64,000 bases of DNA from Favolaschia claudopus (GCA_037176885.1 JAWWNJ010000053.1:868001-932000), one strand, 5' to 3'. Positions 52,614-64,000 are shown, counted from the first letter of the stretch. Numbers and translations: made by a program. The notes: generated by a model not told the origin, from the letters alone.

Positions 52614-53183
52614 TAATAGTAAGTAAGCCACGCAGACTCCAGTGGCAAACGAGAAAAAAAATAGAATACGCCACAGCGAAATTTGGCAAAAAATTAGTGT
52701 CCTTTCCTTTTGAGGACGCACACCACTGGTGCTATACACCGCATGGCAGAGAATTGTTACGCGCGCCTGAGAAGGAACAAAAGTTACAAAACCAGAGAAC
52801 AAAACTGTGATCACGGTGGAAGTAGAGAAGAGACACGAGAACAATAAGTTATCTAACCGGAATCCGCGCTACAAATGCATATAGATTGAAAGCGACTAGA
52901 ACTGCCTTCCTAACGCGCCTACACACGAGGCATTCTCTCCAGAATTGCGTCCAAGACGGCGATGACGATGACGAGCAAGGTGGATGTCGGCCAAAATGAA
53001 GTCAGGATTTCGGCAATAAAAGATAGTTGTTTTGAAGCCTGGATTACGGCGAGTACTCCGATACCAAAATCATGCTATTTGTCGTCGAAACGAGAGGAGA
53101 GAAGAAGACGTGTTTTTTGTGCTTTCTTCTCATGTGATGCGATGGTGTCATTACATCTGCAAACTGCTGTAAATTGTTAAATC
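52614..53183. other. Gene-free interval
   Basis: Nothing recognised. The gap separates the MITE from the MULE zinc-knuckle tail. Confidence 0.3.
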
Positions 53184-53348
53184 TACTTGACTGGAGTGTA
53201 AGGGCATGAATTGCGATTGTGCCCCTGCAGACCACAGCGGCCACAACAACTTCGGGCTCTAGGTCGAGTAGGAGGAGAGGGTGGCTTGGGGGCCGTTGGT
53301 TTGGGACACGTCTTGCGATTATGGCCACGCTGTCTACAGTTGCTACAT
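53184..53348 (-). pseudogene. MULE-type transposase zinc-knuckle tail
   Basis: After an acceptor AGACAG, the minus strand reads CSNCRQRGHNRKTC, a proline-rich linker (KPTAPKPPSPPTRPR), CGRCGLQGHNRNSC and YTPVK, then TAG at 53184-53186. Both knuckles are C-x2-C-x4-H-x4-C. A pair like this at the very C-terminus is common in MuDR/MULE transposases. The catalytic part is not found upstream, so only the last exon remains. A retroelement gag tail is an alternative. Confidence 0.5.
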
Positions 53349-53946
53349 CTGTCTATTCACTCAGATAGGTAAGTGACCAAGCGGAAAGAAAGCGCACTGC
53401 GTACTAATGACTCCGGATTTGCTCGGTATCGAGCAGCTTTGCGACTAGGCGCAAAATTATATTTAGTTCATGTGTTTGAGGGGTTGAAGGAGAACATACA
53501 GTGTGATATTTCGGGGCGGAGAAAATATGTAATCTTTTGTTCGATGAGCCTTCAGACGGTAAGGGCGAGCATAGGAGTTGGCTAATGTGCATATTCGTGG
53601 GAGGGTAAAGAATGCGTGTCCTGTGCTGCTTGTTCGGGAGTGGCCCTTTTCTCACCAAATGGTGATGGGGCTGTGTTGGAGCGTATGATGGGTGTCGTAA
53701 ATCAGAGCTTGCCGAGGTTGAATGCAAGAGCCTGAGGCGACTCTGGATCTGGCCCACCCATCACTTCACGTGCGTGAGTGATTGCCGACGTTTTCCCCTT
53801 TTGCCTTGTGTCCGTTACGCGTTAGCCTAATTGTTGACTGGAAACATTGTTCACCGGCCGGCAATCAAGCAAAAATTACCATATATGGTGCTCCGGCATT
53901 TGTTTCGACATTTTCTTGCCTTTTTGGGCCGAAAAAGCGGCTGTTA
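53349..53946. other. Gene-free interval
   Basis: No exon upstream of the zinc-knuckle tail can be recognised. The segment ends at the TA target of the next element. Confidence 0.3.
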
Positions 53947-54538
53947 AGATAGAGAGCGTGGGATCCCCGCACCTTACTTAAGCACGTTATGTAACGCTTA
54001 TTAATCGTTCCCACGGCCAAATCCCCAGTCGCACAAAAAAATTCGTGCTCTTTCCGGCCTGCGGAAGGGCTGACCTACAGGCTTAGAAGACTTCTCGCTG
54101 TTTTGGCTCTGAAATCTTGGTTTTTGCTTTGAAAAGCACCTTCCACACTGCAAGGAGGTTCTGTCACTCATTGGGCCGCAAAGGTTTGACAGGTTAAGCG
54201 AGCTGCCGAAGCGTGCCGAGATGAGTATCCTGTGACTGTGCTGGCCAAATTTTCCTCCGAAATTTTTGAAAAGTGTCCCATTTGGTGAGAAAACCACATA
54301 GAAACACTCAGAAAAAAAGTGGTCTGAATTTTTTTGTGGGTCATATAGCAAGAGACCAGGGGACATTTTGGCAACTCTGCCCAATAGGAACCCTTCATTG
54401 AACCTCTATCTAAGACTTGTATTGGGCAAAATTCCCAATCTGGACCTTAGCATCGTGCTATAAGCCCTCGACGTCGAGCGTGACAATGTCACAGTGTGAT
54501 GCTGACATAAGGGTGCGGGGATCCCACGCTCTCTATCT
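53947..54538. mobile_element. GAGCGTGGGATCC MITE, 592 bp
   Basis: TA at 53945-53946 and 54539-54540. The ends AGATAGAGAGCGTGGGATCC and GGATCCCACGCTCTCTATCT are perfect inverses, extending to 27 bases (CCGCACC). The frames inside are not gene-like. Confidence 0.8.
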
Positions 54539-54540
54539 TA

Positions 54541-55299
54541 TGTGTTACGGAGACCAAAATTGTTCAGTTCACGGCCAGCCGTTACCCGTTACGTGAACAA
54601 CCGGTCGGAATAGTACAGTATGATAGCGGACAGAACTTCATGTCAAGCCGTAATTTTGGTTGAAATTCTTCAAGATTTGAGATTTATAAGTAAAATTTTC
54701 ATTTCAGAGAAAACGGAGTAACCCTAACCTAGGGTAAGAAAAGCGCGAAATTTTTGCGGAAATTTCCAAAATTGTGTGTACCTAACTTGCGATTTTGCGC
54801 TGAAAAATTTGCAATTTGCCCTCCAAACAGCACCAGATTGCTCTGTGATGGTATTAGACTCCCCCGATACTGTGAACCATTTAGTTCAAGGTTGTGGTTT
54901 GCTTTTTTTCTTCTGCTCGGCGGCTATTTGATGCGTTGATGGGATCACAGGGCCACCGGTTACCGGTCGGTCCGGACCAAAAGCGCGAAATCCGGGGAGC
55001 AAAAATAATTTTTCAACTTTTCAAACTTTTGCACCGGGGGATCTGTAGCTGGCCTTCTTAGAGTGCTTTCTACACAATTTTTTAATTCACCTAGGTAAAA
55101 GGTGAGGTCACGGTAATGATTTCCAAATTGGGTAACCGACTTGTCACGAAGTTAGGTCCGCTATCATACTTACTTACTAGTATAATAATACTCTGAACTT
55201 CAAAATCTCGAACCGTCGCGATCAACCGTACGCTTAAGTGGCTCGGAAACACACTACGGAGAATGAAAAAGAGGTAGAGAGGGGAAGCAACTCACTGGG
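54541..55299. other. Gene-free interval
   Basis: GCCGTTACCCGTTACGTGAA (about 54582) and GGTCCGCTATCATACT/AGTATGATAGCGGACAG (about 55155 and 54617) are present; the latter pair is inverted and brackets about 54617-55172, suggesting one more decayed inverted-repeat element. Confidence 0.4.
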
Positions 55300-56063
55300 C
55301 ACTGTGGTCGCAGAACCCCATGAATTTCCCATAGCCGGACCATGAATTCCACAATTCACGGGTTTATCTAGTGAATTCAGATTCATGGGGTTGTGACTTC
55401 ACGTACCCGATTCACATAATTAGAGTCCGCAATATGAAGTGCGTGAATTTCACTCGAAAATCGAATGAATGCATATGTGTGTGAAAACTGCTCAGAAAGT
55501 TCATTCCTTGCTTCCTGGCAACTCTTGGAAATTCACCCGTAAACCTCGTGAAATTCATGGAGTTCAAGTTGCCTCGAACACGGTACATGGTTCTGGTCAC
55601 CAGTACTGGTTGTGTTCCTAATACAGTAATATAGTCAATTTACATATACATACTTTGAATACCGTAACTTAGTAATCGTTGGTAAAGACTTGTTGTACTT
55701 GTTCAGTAAGTACTTCCGTGCAAAAGAGATAAGACTAATACTTGTATGTTGACACTGGTCAAAGCGAGGGGTACGTAGTAGATTTTTCATGCAGTTTTCA
55801 CGTATTTTTCAAGTGACTTTCGGGAGTATTGGAAGGGAATCCAACACAGTGAAAGAGTTTTCATTGGAATATGAGGTGGATATCATTCCCAAACCATGTG
55901 AATTAACACCATGGAATGTCCCACTCACATAGTTGGACCCAGTGAAAATATCTCCGTGAAATTCACAACTCCATAGTGGAATTCACAGAGTTTTCCGGTG
56001 AATTTCCCATTGAAACCTTGTGAACCAACTATGGGAAAGTCAGGGGGTTATGCGACCACAGTG
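55300..56063. mobile_element. CACTGTGGTCGCA inverted-repeat element, 764 bp
   Basis: Left CACTGTGGTCGCAGAACCCC...TTTCCCATAG; right, inverted, CACTGTGGTCGCATAACCCC...TTTCCCATAG, about 45 bases with a few differences. The inside is full of (G)TGAATTCA(C)-like words (TGAATTTCC, GTGAATTCAG, GTGAAATTCAC), spaced irregularly. No target duplication seen. Non-coding. Confidence 0.65.
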
Positions 56064-57138
56064 TTTAGAAGCTAGGCGTCATTGAATGGCTCTGCAGCAG
56101 CGAGTCTGCGCCCGGTTCCCCGGCTTCCAGCAGTCACCCCAAGGCTTCGTTCAGACGATTGGAGGAATGGAGGGAGAGCGGGAAGGTTTTGATTCTGAAG
56201 GTGCGGACCAGTGTTTATCATTTGCCCAATTTCTCTCTGATATTTTCATAATCCTGTTCTATACCTCGCCCTGCGGCTGGGTCAACGTCTCCCATTTCCC
56301 GCTCTGTCATTCGTTCTCTTGCGGATTTCGATTTCAAGAACAAAGACACCGGGATGAAGGAATAAATGCCTCTTACCATACCTACCGCTCTAGTTATTTC
56401 CTCCCTCTCATTTCTTTTTTCCTTTGCGCAGGGATAGCTATTGGCGGAATAATTGCACAATTAAGGCCCCGGGATTGTTCAGTACGTTCGATAGACAAGT
56501 AAGTTCGTGGAGTTTTACCATAGTTTGACTGTACTAAGTCATAAATTTAATCAATAAACGGAACGACCTGATTGGTTTGTTGAAATACGGACTTGACTTC
56601 GATAGACGACATTGCGGGAAACGCCGGGTTTGCGATACGCTTCATCACGAGGGCGCGCAGATGCCAAAATGCCGTGGGAAATCACGCGGCAGGCGTCCGG
56701 AAGGCGTAGTAGGCATACGAAAAGCGGAGTACATAGGCGGTCGAACCGTAGAATAGGCGCTCAGCACCATCAATAGGCGTTGGCGAGCGCCTATGCTACT
56801 AAAGTTGTCGTGCCTCATAAATCACATAAATTGATGAACAAATACATAATAGACGCAGATTGGCTGGGAGAATATGATTCTGAAATTTCAGTGTTCCACC
56901 TTAAGCCCTTATTAAGGGCTCCTCTGAAGGCTAAGCCCTTAAGAGGCTTTTAATAAGACTTATTAAGGGTTCATATCAAGGGCATATTAAGGGGCCTTAG
57001 AATGAAAAATGAGGATTTTTCTAGGCATTTTCAGGTGGAGTTCTAAGCCGCTTTTGCTTCTTACAGCTTGCTCCTACTAATTTTGATGTTTATGGACAGT
57101 TGCATCAGCCTATTAATTGCTCCCTCCACTAACAGAAT
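56064..57138. other. Gene-free interval with hairpins
   Basis: AAGCCCTTATTAAGGGCT (about 56924) is a perfect short palindrome, followed by more CCCTTA/TAAGGG words to 57000. AATAGGCGCTC/GAGCGCCTAT is a hairpin at about 56752-56803 in a TAGGCG-rich stretch. A minus-strand frame ending REKLGK (about 56320-56218) is not supported as a gene. Confidence 0.35.
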
Positions 57139-57300
57139 CTGAAATGCGCGGAAGGCGCAGTAACCTCAGTTTCCCGCAGTAAGTGGGATGAAAGACTGTA
57201 TTAAATACCTGAAATGCGCGGAAGGCGCAGTAACTACAAAATGAGTAAATACAAGTAGCACAGGTAACTAAAAGACTTACCCTCAGTCTCCCGCAGTAAG
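57139..57300 (+). repeat. 70-bp-spaced direct repeats
   Basis: CTGAAATGCGCGGAAGGCGC, continuing AGTAAC, occurs at 57139 and exactly again at 57209. CCTCAGT(T/C)TCCCGCAGTAAG occurs at about 57164 and 57281. Two interleaved direct repeats, non-coding. Confidence 0.6.
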
Positions 57301-59789
57301 TCTCTTTATCTGCTTATATTTACGTTTTGATCAGTAAATATGTCACGTCACGGTAAATCGCCGCATCGGCATCAAAATGCCATCAGCTGTCAATCTGTTG
57401 CCTGTTTAGGAAACAAGCTGCACCCTCGCGCGCTCCTGCATGTTGAGTGCTCTAATTGGAGGATCATTTCGATTTACGAGGCCATTGAGTCTTACAAGCT
57501 ACCTGCTGGGAAAAAAAACAATGTTTTTAAAGCCCTTTTTCGTGAGAAACAAGGCAATATACATACAGGGTTGCATTGCTGAGCTCAAGGAACAATACAG
57601 CTATATTTCTGGACCCAACAACTCATTATTTAGCTCAGACTAAGAGAGGTATCAGGGGGGAACGACTCTCGATTGAGTTGATGGCTCTTGGGATAGAAAA
57701 TTGGACTCAGTTGGAATCAGTGGCTTGTTTGCCACTTGTGCATGCTCTTTAAGAGGTAGGACTCCTGTATATAGGGTCAAACTATACTCTATATTCATTA
57801 ATCATGCAATATTGACATCAGGAACGTTCCCTCAACTCCCTACTGAAGCTGAGGAAGCAGCACATTCCAAATCACGAGGTTTTCACAAAAAAGTAATTAT
57901 TTGGGTCGGAAACGGGCTCCCGTACTCAGGAAATGGGCTAGAGTGCTCATATACATTCACCAGGACTGACCCTCGACGTCAGTGCGGGACTGCACACGCG
58001 CAAGTCCGATATTGCTCTTCAGTATTGTTTTGATGGGATGATGTAAGTTGGCTGATTTGCGTGTCGTACACGTCAATAAGACGCGTTTTTTAGAGCGTAG
58101 AATATGATGTCATGCTTATACTATTATATGCCACGCTCAAAACGCGTCTGAACGATGGCAAACGCGGGGACTGACGCAGTAAGTTGAGAAAGTAAATCCT
58201 GATCTACTGCGTTAGGAAAGCCCTAGACCGTTAGCCGAGGGCCGATTTACAAAATTTACGATCTTTACCGTAAATTTACCCAGCGTAAGTGCTTACGCTC
58301 TCCACATTCACTTACGCAGCAAAATAAATTCGATGTGCTTTATTCTGGCACACCCTGCTCTCACCACTCTTTGAAGAGGATCCACTAGGCCCACTGGATG
58401 ATTCTGTATCCTCAGAATGTTGAAAGAGACTGCATATTTGGCGTAAATTCGCGTCGAAGCCAAGTTGAACATCCCAAAAAGGAATTCAGCGGGTTCTCTT
58501 CACTGTTTCTCCACTAAATGTACCCGGGACACCGATTCCGTCGAAAACTGAGGCTAACAGCTGGAAATACACAAAAATCACAGTATATTCTCCTCATTTC
58601 GGCTCGTATTAATTGCATGAAGCTCTCAGACTAATATGCAAATACATTTACACGTCTTACCGAGGTAGCAAAGGTTTTGGAACGACAATATAGCGCGACC
58701 AACCCGCCGCCGCCTACGAAAGCAAGTTACCCGATTGGGAACGATCACCGAGCGATCAGGTCACGCAGCGGCATCTCGTATTCAGCTATGATAGGCTTTA
58801 TATGAGTTGTTGAGGTCTTTCTTTTGAAAAACGGTTGTTCCTGCAAATATAGGCCCAAGCAGCAGTTTCACGTTCTCCGGAGTGGAGGCCATGAGGGGGA
58901 GAGGGGCAGGGACTGGAATAAGTCACTTGGTTAAGTACATAATAGGTTACATACTTTGCATGCTTCGAAGTTCTAGGGTCCCTGTGGCTCATGTGAGTCA
59001 TTCTTCGTAACTTACGCGATTGGTCAAGCTGACACTGCCATGCGATCCGTGTGGGAATTCATACTTGTTGCCTGCGGCATTTCGTCCCCCAAGTGAGGCA
59101 CTGGGCCCATTATTATTATGTTTTGTCCGAAAGCATGGAAACCGACGAGACTGAAGCCGCCCTTGGGAGAGTCTCTTGGGGTGATGATTCAATCGCGTCA
59201 GATGATCATCCAGCGCCGGACTTTGGGGCCGGAAATTGAGGGCCTTTGCTATCCAGTAAACACTTATATTAGCCAGATCCGTGAGAGTCGGACCTGTGCC
59301 CTATACAGTGCCGGACACGCAAAGTCGACAACTTTGATCTTCCCTTTATGGAAGGTGTGACATACCCCCAGATTTTTGTGTAAAACAGTCGCTAAGCATC
59401 CAAGGAAAATTATGAGAGCTTTATATGCTCCTTTTCAGTGACGGACTTGACGGCCACTCGTCGGCATCAAGTCGGCATAGCTGGCACGTGGCCGGAATCG
59501 GAGGTGCCAAATAGAAAAATGTTATTTAGCACCCGGGGTATTCCGGCACCCGGGGGTGCCAAATAGAATTTTCCAACAAAAACCGTAAAACAGCTGTAAT
59601 CTAGACCGGTGACCGATCTCTCGTGTGAAGGACTGTCTTCAAGTGACCGATCTAGCTGTAATCAAAAACTTGACGGTTTGGCCGGTGCCGATTGAAGACC
59701 GACGGTGTGATTTATACGCTAAGATTCGGCGCCTCGCAAAATCTATATCCTAAACTTGAAAACAGCACCGGGCCATCATAATTGATGGA
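57301..59789. other. Gene-poor interval
   Basis: No gene supported. AGACGCGTTTTTTAGAGCG/CGCTCAAAACGCGTCT is an inverted pair around 58079-58150. GTGCCAAATAGAA occurs twice around CACCCGGG words at 59505-59565. AGCTGTAAT and GTGACCGATCT words recur at 59592-59660. Confidence 0.35.
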
Positions 59790-60028
59790 TCACATGCTTT
59801 TTCATGTGACTTTGACACCAAACCACGGGACCACACGAGACGTCGCGAGCGGAGCGAGCGTAGCGGGGTTTGGGGCAGCCAGCCCCAACAAGCTGTGTGA
59901 CCGAACGGAGGGAGGCCGGCGAGCGCAGCGAGTCGGCCGTGCCGGAGGCAGGGAGCTAAAGCTTGTCTATAATAAAAGACACTACGGGACCGCAGGTCCC
60001 GTGATAATTCACGTGAAAAAGCAGGTGA
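59790..60028. mobile_element. GC-rich inverted-repeat element, 239 bp
   Basis: The ends TCACATGCTTTTTCATGTGA and, inverted, TCACCTGCTTTTTCACGTGA share 18 of 20 bases. Each end is itself nearly palindromic. The middle (about 59840-59950) is very GC-rich (GCGAGCGGAGCGAGCGTAGC) and includes the same island as 39735-39835 in reverse. Non-coding. Confidence 0.65.
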
Positions 60029-60068
60029 CTTCTCAATCAATCAATCAATATTCCATTATCCTCACTGC

Positions 60069-61077
60069 GTTGCCGCGGCTCGGCTCGGCTTCGGCTAGCC
60101 GACTGAGCTGAGCTATTTTAAGCTGAGCTGAGCCAGTTATTGAGCCCGGCTCAGCCGCAGCTCGACCACAATTTTGCTCAGCCTGCGCACCCGTTGCCCA
60201 AGGGGTACAAATGCTGTTTAAATACACATTTGCAGTCCACCAATGCCCTTCACCTTCATATACATATTTCACGTCTGCGCTGTCATTCATAGAGGTGAGC
60301 GATCTCTGGATCACCCAATATATCCCACGACCTACCCCCCCCAGAAAAGGCAATGATCATCAGTTGCCATCAACCATCACCTCAAGCAAATCGTCCTTTC
60401 TACGATGTTTTCGCGCCCGCTGTGACTGCCAGTGCGTAGAATGTTTTCAGAGTAGTCCTACTACCTTACTATGACCCTTCTTCCTGTGTTTTCAGCAAGA
60501 AATTCAACACACCCAGGCACTAGATAATTCTATTATTAGGACGACTTTACAAAGAAACGAAAAACTGCGAATAACCTTGCTGAGGGTCAGCAAATGTTAC
60601 TTCCCTCAGTTACCATTGCACATGTTGCCTCAGACCCGGTTTTCCTGCAAATATACTGCGAGTTGGAAGAGATCAGTTGGAGATCACTGATCTCGCTTAT
60701 GCCGACATCAAATTGACAGATCCAGAGATCACTCACCTCTTGGTGTTTTCGTCACCACGAGAAAATGTATTTAAAAATAAATTTAATAAAGATTTAGTGA
60801 GCAACGTGGCTCGCCAGTGTCGACAGCGTCAAGAGAGCCTGTGAGTATTCTTAAAAGCCTAGAAAGGGTGTCTGTATGCTATTCCTATGTTGTGCGGTCG
60901 ATATACAGTGCTGAAATTGCACCTTTGTGAAAAGCTTGCTGAGCCGTTGCGGAGCCGTGGATCAGCCGCGAGCCACGTAAGCCAGCCGTCAAAAATAGCT
61001 CCGCTCGGATTTTTGCGGTGATGGCTTTGGAGCCATCAAAAGCCGAGCCGAGCTAGCCGAAGCTGAGCGGCGGCAAC
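60069..61077. mobile_element. GTTGCCGC inverted-repeat element, about 1 kb
   Basis: Left GTTGCCGCGGCTCGGCTCGG, then TTCGGCTAGCC; right, inverted, GTTGCCGCCGCTCAGCTTCG, then GCTAGCTCGGC. Both ends are packed with GAGCC/GGCTC/AGCTGAG words. The interior is A/T-rich and not coding. No target duplication seen, so the exact limits are approximate. Confidence 0.55.
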
Positions 61078-62643
61078 ACGACAGGCTCAAGCCATTCAGT
61101 CAAGCTTCTGCTCGTTCTCCGGCGCTCGCATTATTCTCCGCTGGCATCCCGCACTCCACCGCGCAGTACCGCCCACGCAGTCATGCGGCGGATGCTATAC
61201 GGGGCAACGTATCCGTGTCGCCGCCGGCCCCTGCTCATCACCGTGGCGACAGGGGTGGTGCAGCACATCCAGGAAATATTTCACAGGTTGCCAAACGTTC
61301 GTCCACCCTGCCCATCAACTGGGTTTGCCTCGACATTCCTCGACGCGGACACAGTGACTGCAAGAACTATTGGCCGGTCTTTTACGAATGCTATGACTTT
61401 ACTACAAGTGCTCCTTCAAAGCATCAAGTATTTCTTCAATCTCGGCGTTCATTGCGGAATGACGCGCTCCCTGCGGATTACGGCCCAGCCTTTCTCATTT
61501 GAATCAACGCTCCATCAACCTTACCCACCCTGAACCGGCGCCGCTTTACCCCCTCCTCGCGACCCATCCCTCAGACGTATCAAATTCCTCTCTTCAAGTT
61601 CTCAGCTGGCTCTTCCATTTTCAGCCAGAGACACGGCGACGCTCAATGCACTCCCCTCAAATCTTCTTGTCTTTAGTAAGCAATGCTCTCGGAATTTGCC
61701 AAGGGGAACCTTACAAATCCATTCCCAGCCCCTTCGCCTCCTTCCTCGCCCTTCTTATCTGACGCAATCTACACTCCCTTCGTTCGTTCTGGTGATGGAC
61801 AGACGGTTATATACCTGTAGTACATATTATCATCACAATATATGATTCGTTTGCATTTTTACTGTGTGTGCTTCGACCTACTTTGACGACTTTGAGCACT
61901 ATAAGTGAATATGACTTTGGCTACTTTAACCTACTATGGGTGTCTATATGGCTGACAACACCCCACCCAGGTTTCTATGTGGCTCAGTCCTCTGCTATGA
62001 CGACTTTGACGTCTATGGGGTGCTCTGGCGGTCTATGTGGGTCTTTGGCGCAATTTCAGTTTTTCCTGATGCATCTTCGCGGCGTTGATAATCTTAGCTT
62101 GCAGTATCAAAACGCCGCTGGCTGTCGACCTCGCGGCTTCCTCCTACTGATAGGTTGCAAGGTTGCGGAGGTCAGGTCACTATTTGACCTGACCCGAGGG
62201 TCAAGGGTCAGGTCAAGGGGGGGTTGACCTTCTTGACCTTGGGCCTATAAATTATTTAATTATGTAATTAGTAATGGCTTGAGGCATGAATGTTCAAGTG
62301 GCCTGTCTCCGAGGTCTTTTCCTGCACGGTCCACCGCCAGCAGGGCCAATGATAATCCCCATAAAGGCCTGTTTTTTTGGCTCGAAAAGTCAGGATTTAC
62401 ACAGGCCTGAACCCAAAATTTTGTCGGACCGGTCAGGATCTTCCGATCAGGCCTACTTTTCGGCCCAAATTCTGCCATTTCGGCGTCATTTTCCGAAAAT
62501 TTTCTTCGGCTGCCGCCGTTTTCGTCAGGATTCAGACCAGCCCTTCCCACCAAAACGGGTCGAAAAGTCAGGATTTTGAACAGCCCAAATCGTCAAAATT
62601 TCCGATTCCCGTCAGTATTTTTATCAGGCCTTTGGGGGCATTA
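61078..62643. other. Gene-free interval
   Basis: 61860-62030 repeats CTATG(A/G)(C/G)...ACTTTGAC words. 62168-62245 is built of GGTCAGGTC/GACCTGACC and TTGACCTT words in both orientations. 62380-62580 holds diverged direct repeats around AAAAGTCAGGATTT and GGCC. No gene. Confidence 0.35.
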
Positions 62644-63024
62644 CAGCCGTTTTGGAAACAATATACGGGTTTTGATCAAGTGGTGCTCATTCGTTTGTGC
62701 TTACCTTTGTTTTGCTTCCCGTCACCAGCTCCACTTCAGCCGAATCTGATTTTCGCTTCCGCCACCCAAAGAACACCAGGAAAAAAAAACAGGGGGTTAA
62801 CAGAACTGAGGATCAAGACTCAGCTGCTACTTGCCCAGAGCTCGACAGGGCCATGACTTGCGAGCAAGGCCCAAAACAAGGGACCAGCGGCACTTGATGT
62901 GGTACGGCAACGCCCCACAAAGTGGTGCTCCCGGCTTTGCCGATGACAGAATCGTCAACAAACGTAAGCACAAACGAACGAGCACCACTCAATCGAAACC
63001 CGTATATTGTTTCCAAAACGGCTG
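62644..63024. mobile_element. CAGCCGTTTTGG MITE, 381 bp
   Basis: TA at 62642-62643 and 63025-63026. The ends CAGCCGTTTTGGAAACAATA and TATTGTTTCCAAAACGGCTG are perfect, and pairing continues for about 57 bases (to GTTTGTGCTTAC) with a few differences. Fragments of the family are at 665-712 and 25599-25674. Confidence 0.8.
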
Positions 63025-63132
63025 TACTGCGTTGACTTTCTCTCGATCTTCGCGTCGTGGTTGATTGACAACGTCATAGAATTTTGGGTTTTTCCTGATG
63101 GAGCTTCCATTCATGATCAAGCGCTTCGTCTA

Positions 63133-63240
63133 CAGTGGCGGCAAAATCTGATGTCACCCCCAAAAAACGAAATTCTCATCAATTCAACTCGTTTTCTTTT
63201 CTATCTTAGGATACCTCAAAAATTGACAGTTTTTGGGCAG
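63133..63240 (+). mobile_element. Truncated CAGTGGCGGC MITE copy
   Basis: After TA (63131-63132) it matches the left half of 20223-20603: CAGTGGCGGCAAAATCTGAT, CTCATCAA(T/C)TCAACTCG, then ATCTTAGGATACCTC, with an internal deletion of about 90 bases. The right end is missing. Confidence 0.7.
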
Positions 63241-63411
63241 TGAGCAGCCGCTCTTGGGAGAATACCTCTAGAGCCGTTACACAGACCATTTGGAGGATCA
63301 AGATTGCGCAGAATCATGATTGGGCATCCCACTTTCAAAGCCAGCTTTGCAAGAGGCAGCCCAGATGCTTTCACAGAGTTGGAGATATTCTACGGGATAT
63401 TCAAAACCCTA

Positions 63412-64000
63412 CAGTGGCCGCCAGTAAAACTGCAACACACCGTTCTGGGTGATTGAGAGGGTATTCTGACCAAAAAAAAAGCCAGGACATCTAAAGTGGG
63501 GCAAAACAAGATTTTTGGGGCACTGGCCTGGTTACCATATATGGTAGTTTGTACAAAATGATTTTTTTAGTGCATTTTCTTAAAACACACCTTTCCATGC
63601 CACACCGTACCGGCAGTTGAACTTCACAACGTGAAATTACTCGCAAATACGACCTCAAACATATTTTATTTCATTCAATTTGGTGGGGATATGAGCTCAC
63701 AATCGCCGGTGCAAGTCGGCCATTTTTACTCAAAAATGCCTCAAATGGCCCAAAAACTGCCAAAATGGCCGACTTGCAGCGGCAATTGCGAGCTCAAATC
63801 GCAAGCAATATATATAGAGCAAAATGTGTTTGAGGTCGTATTTACGAGTCCTTTCGAGCTGTGGAGGCCAACTGTGGGTACGGTTTGGCGTTGAAAAGAG
63901 TGTTGTAAAAAAATGCACAAAAAAATTCATTCTGTACAAACTACCATATATGGAAACCAAGTCAGCAGCCCAAAAATTTTGCTTTGCCTCACATTTGGTG
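63412..64000. mobile_element. CAGTGGCCGC foldback element, cut by window end
   Basis: TA at 63410-63411; begins CAGTGGCCGCCAGTAAAACT. The centre (about 63720-63780) is an inverted pair around CAAAAATGCCTCAAATGGCC. The second arm repeats ACCATATATGG. The right terminus lies beyond 64000. Confidence 0.7.

Noticed and set aside
54001..54384. Minus-strand frame of 127 codons
   Set aside because: Lies wholly inside the 592 bp TA MITE, and the composition is not protein-like.
56086..56502. Plus-strand frame of 138 codons
   Set aside because: No recognisable domain, no conserved exon borders and an overlapping minus-strand frame of similar quality. Not supported.
57139..57300. CRISPR-like array
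   Set aside because: Only two units of each repeat with 45-90 base spacing, in a eukaryotic window; simple direct duplication explains it.
62168..62245. Nuclear-receptor-like GGTCA response elements
   Set aside because: The AGGTCA-type words arise from a simple inverted/tandem repeat; fungi lack such receptors, so no regulatory meaning can be claimed.

Overview
The window is eukaryotic and almost certainly from an agaricomycete (mushroom-type) basidiomycete. The real genes are split by 45-65 bp introns with GTRNGT-type donors. A Ras-type GTPase with a CaaX end is present, and most other coding sequence belongs to transposon-linked families I know from Agaricales-like genomes. No bacterial features (operons, Shine-Dalgarno sites, CRISPR) are present. 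Family names come from recognising residues, because no search could be run.

Layout. 1-9.5 kb is a graveyard of broken element genes: the N-terminal piece of a DDE transposase-like gene (1.0-1.8 kb), an integrase-core gene whose catalytic middle is missing (3.0-3.7 kb, minus), a short zinc-ribbon-like gene cut by a MITE (4.6-4.9 kb), a SAP-domain gene with a stop and two frameshifts (5.6-7.7 kb), and, convergent with it, a seven-block tyrosine recombinase pseudogene (7.8-9.4 kb, minus). 10-15 kb holds two of three copies of an undescribed ~260 bp repeat, a TTA-flanked PIF/Harbinger-like MITE and a tRNA-like relic. 15.9-18.7 kb carries the only long intact element-type gene: a two-exon gene for a 936-residue protein on the minus strand. 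20-22.5 kb holds a PIN/XPG-I nuclease remnant with MITEs in and beside it, then a Ras-like GTPase gene that is probably the one ordinary cellular gene. 22.5-32.3 kb is gene-poor, with MITEs and degenerate repeats.

32.4-38.5 kb is a complete Ty3/gypsy chromovirus (minus strand) with two identical 333 bp LTRs, gag, protease, RT, RNase H, integrase and chromodomain. Its pol is broken by a small deletion and by a 211 bp MITE. The base after its 5' LTR is followed by a 12-nt primer-binding site complementary to a site inside its own LTR, placed about 33 bp downstream of a TATA box, which predicts Tf1/sushi-type self-priming. 38.5-47 kb contains remains of another LTR element and a dense, partly nested set of inverted-repeat elements. 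47.9-51.9 kb holds a second tyrosine recombinase fragment, an integrase C-terminus, and a LINE-like element with ORF1 (three zinc knuckles) but no ORF2, whose TCAAA tail abuts a tRNA-like sequence. 52-64 kb is nearly all MITEs, including copies of families seen earlier, plus a MULE transposase zinc-knuckle tail.

How it fits together. Host genes are scarce. Many short non-autonomous elements (TA, TTA, ATT or 7-8 bp target duplications) fall into several families with shared ends. Most element genes are broken, whereas the 936-aa gene, the LINE ORF1 and the chromovirus gag are open. The window looks like repeat-rich accessory or heterochromatin-like DNA with layered insertions.
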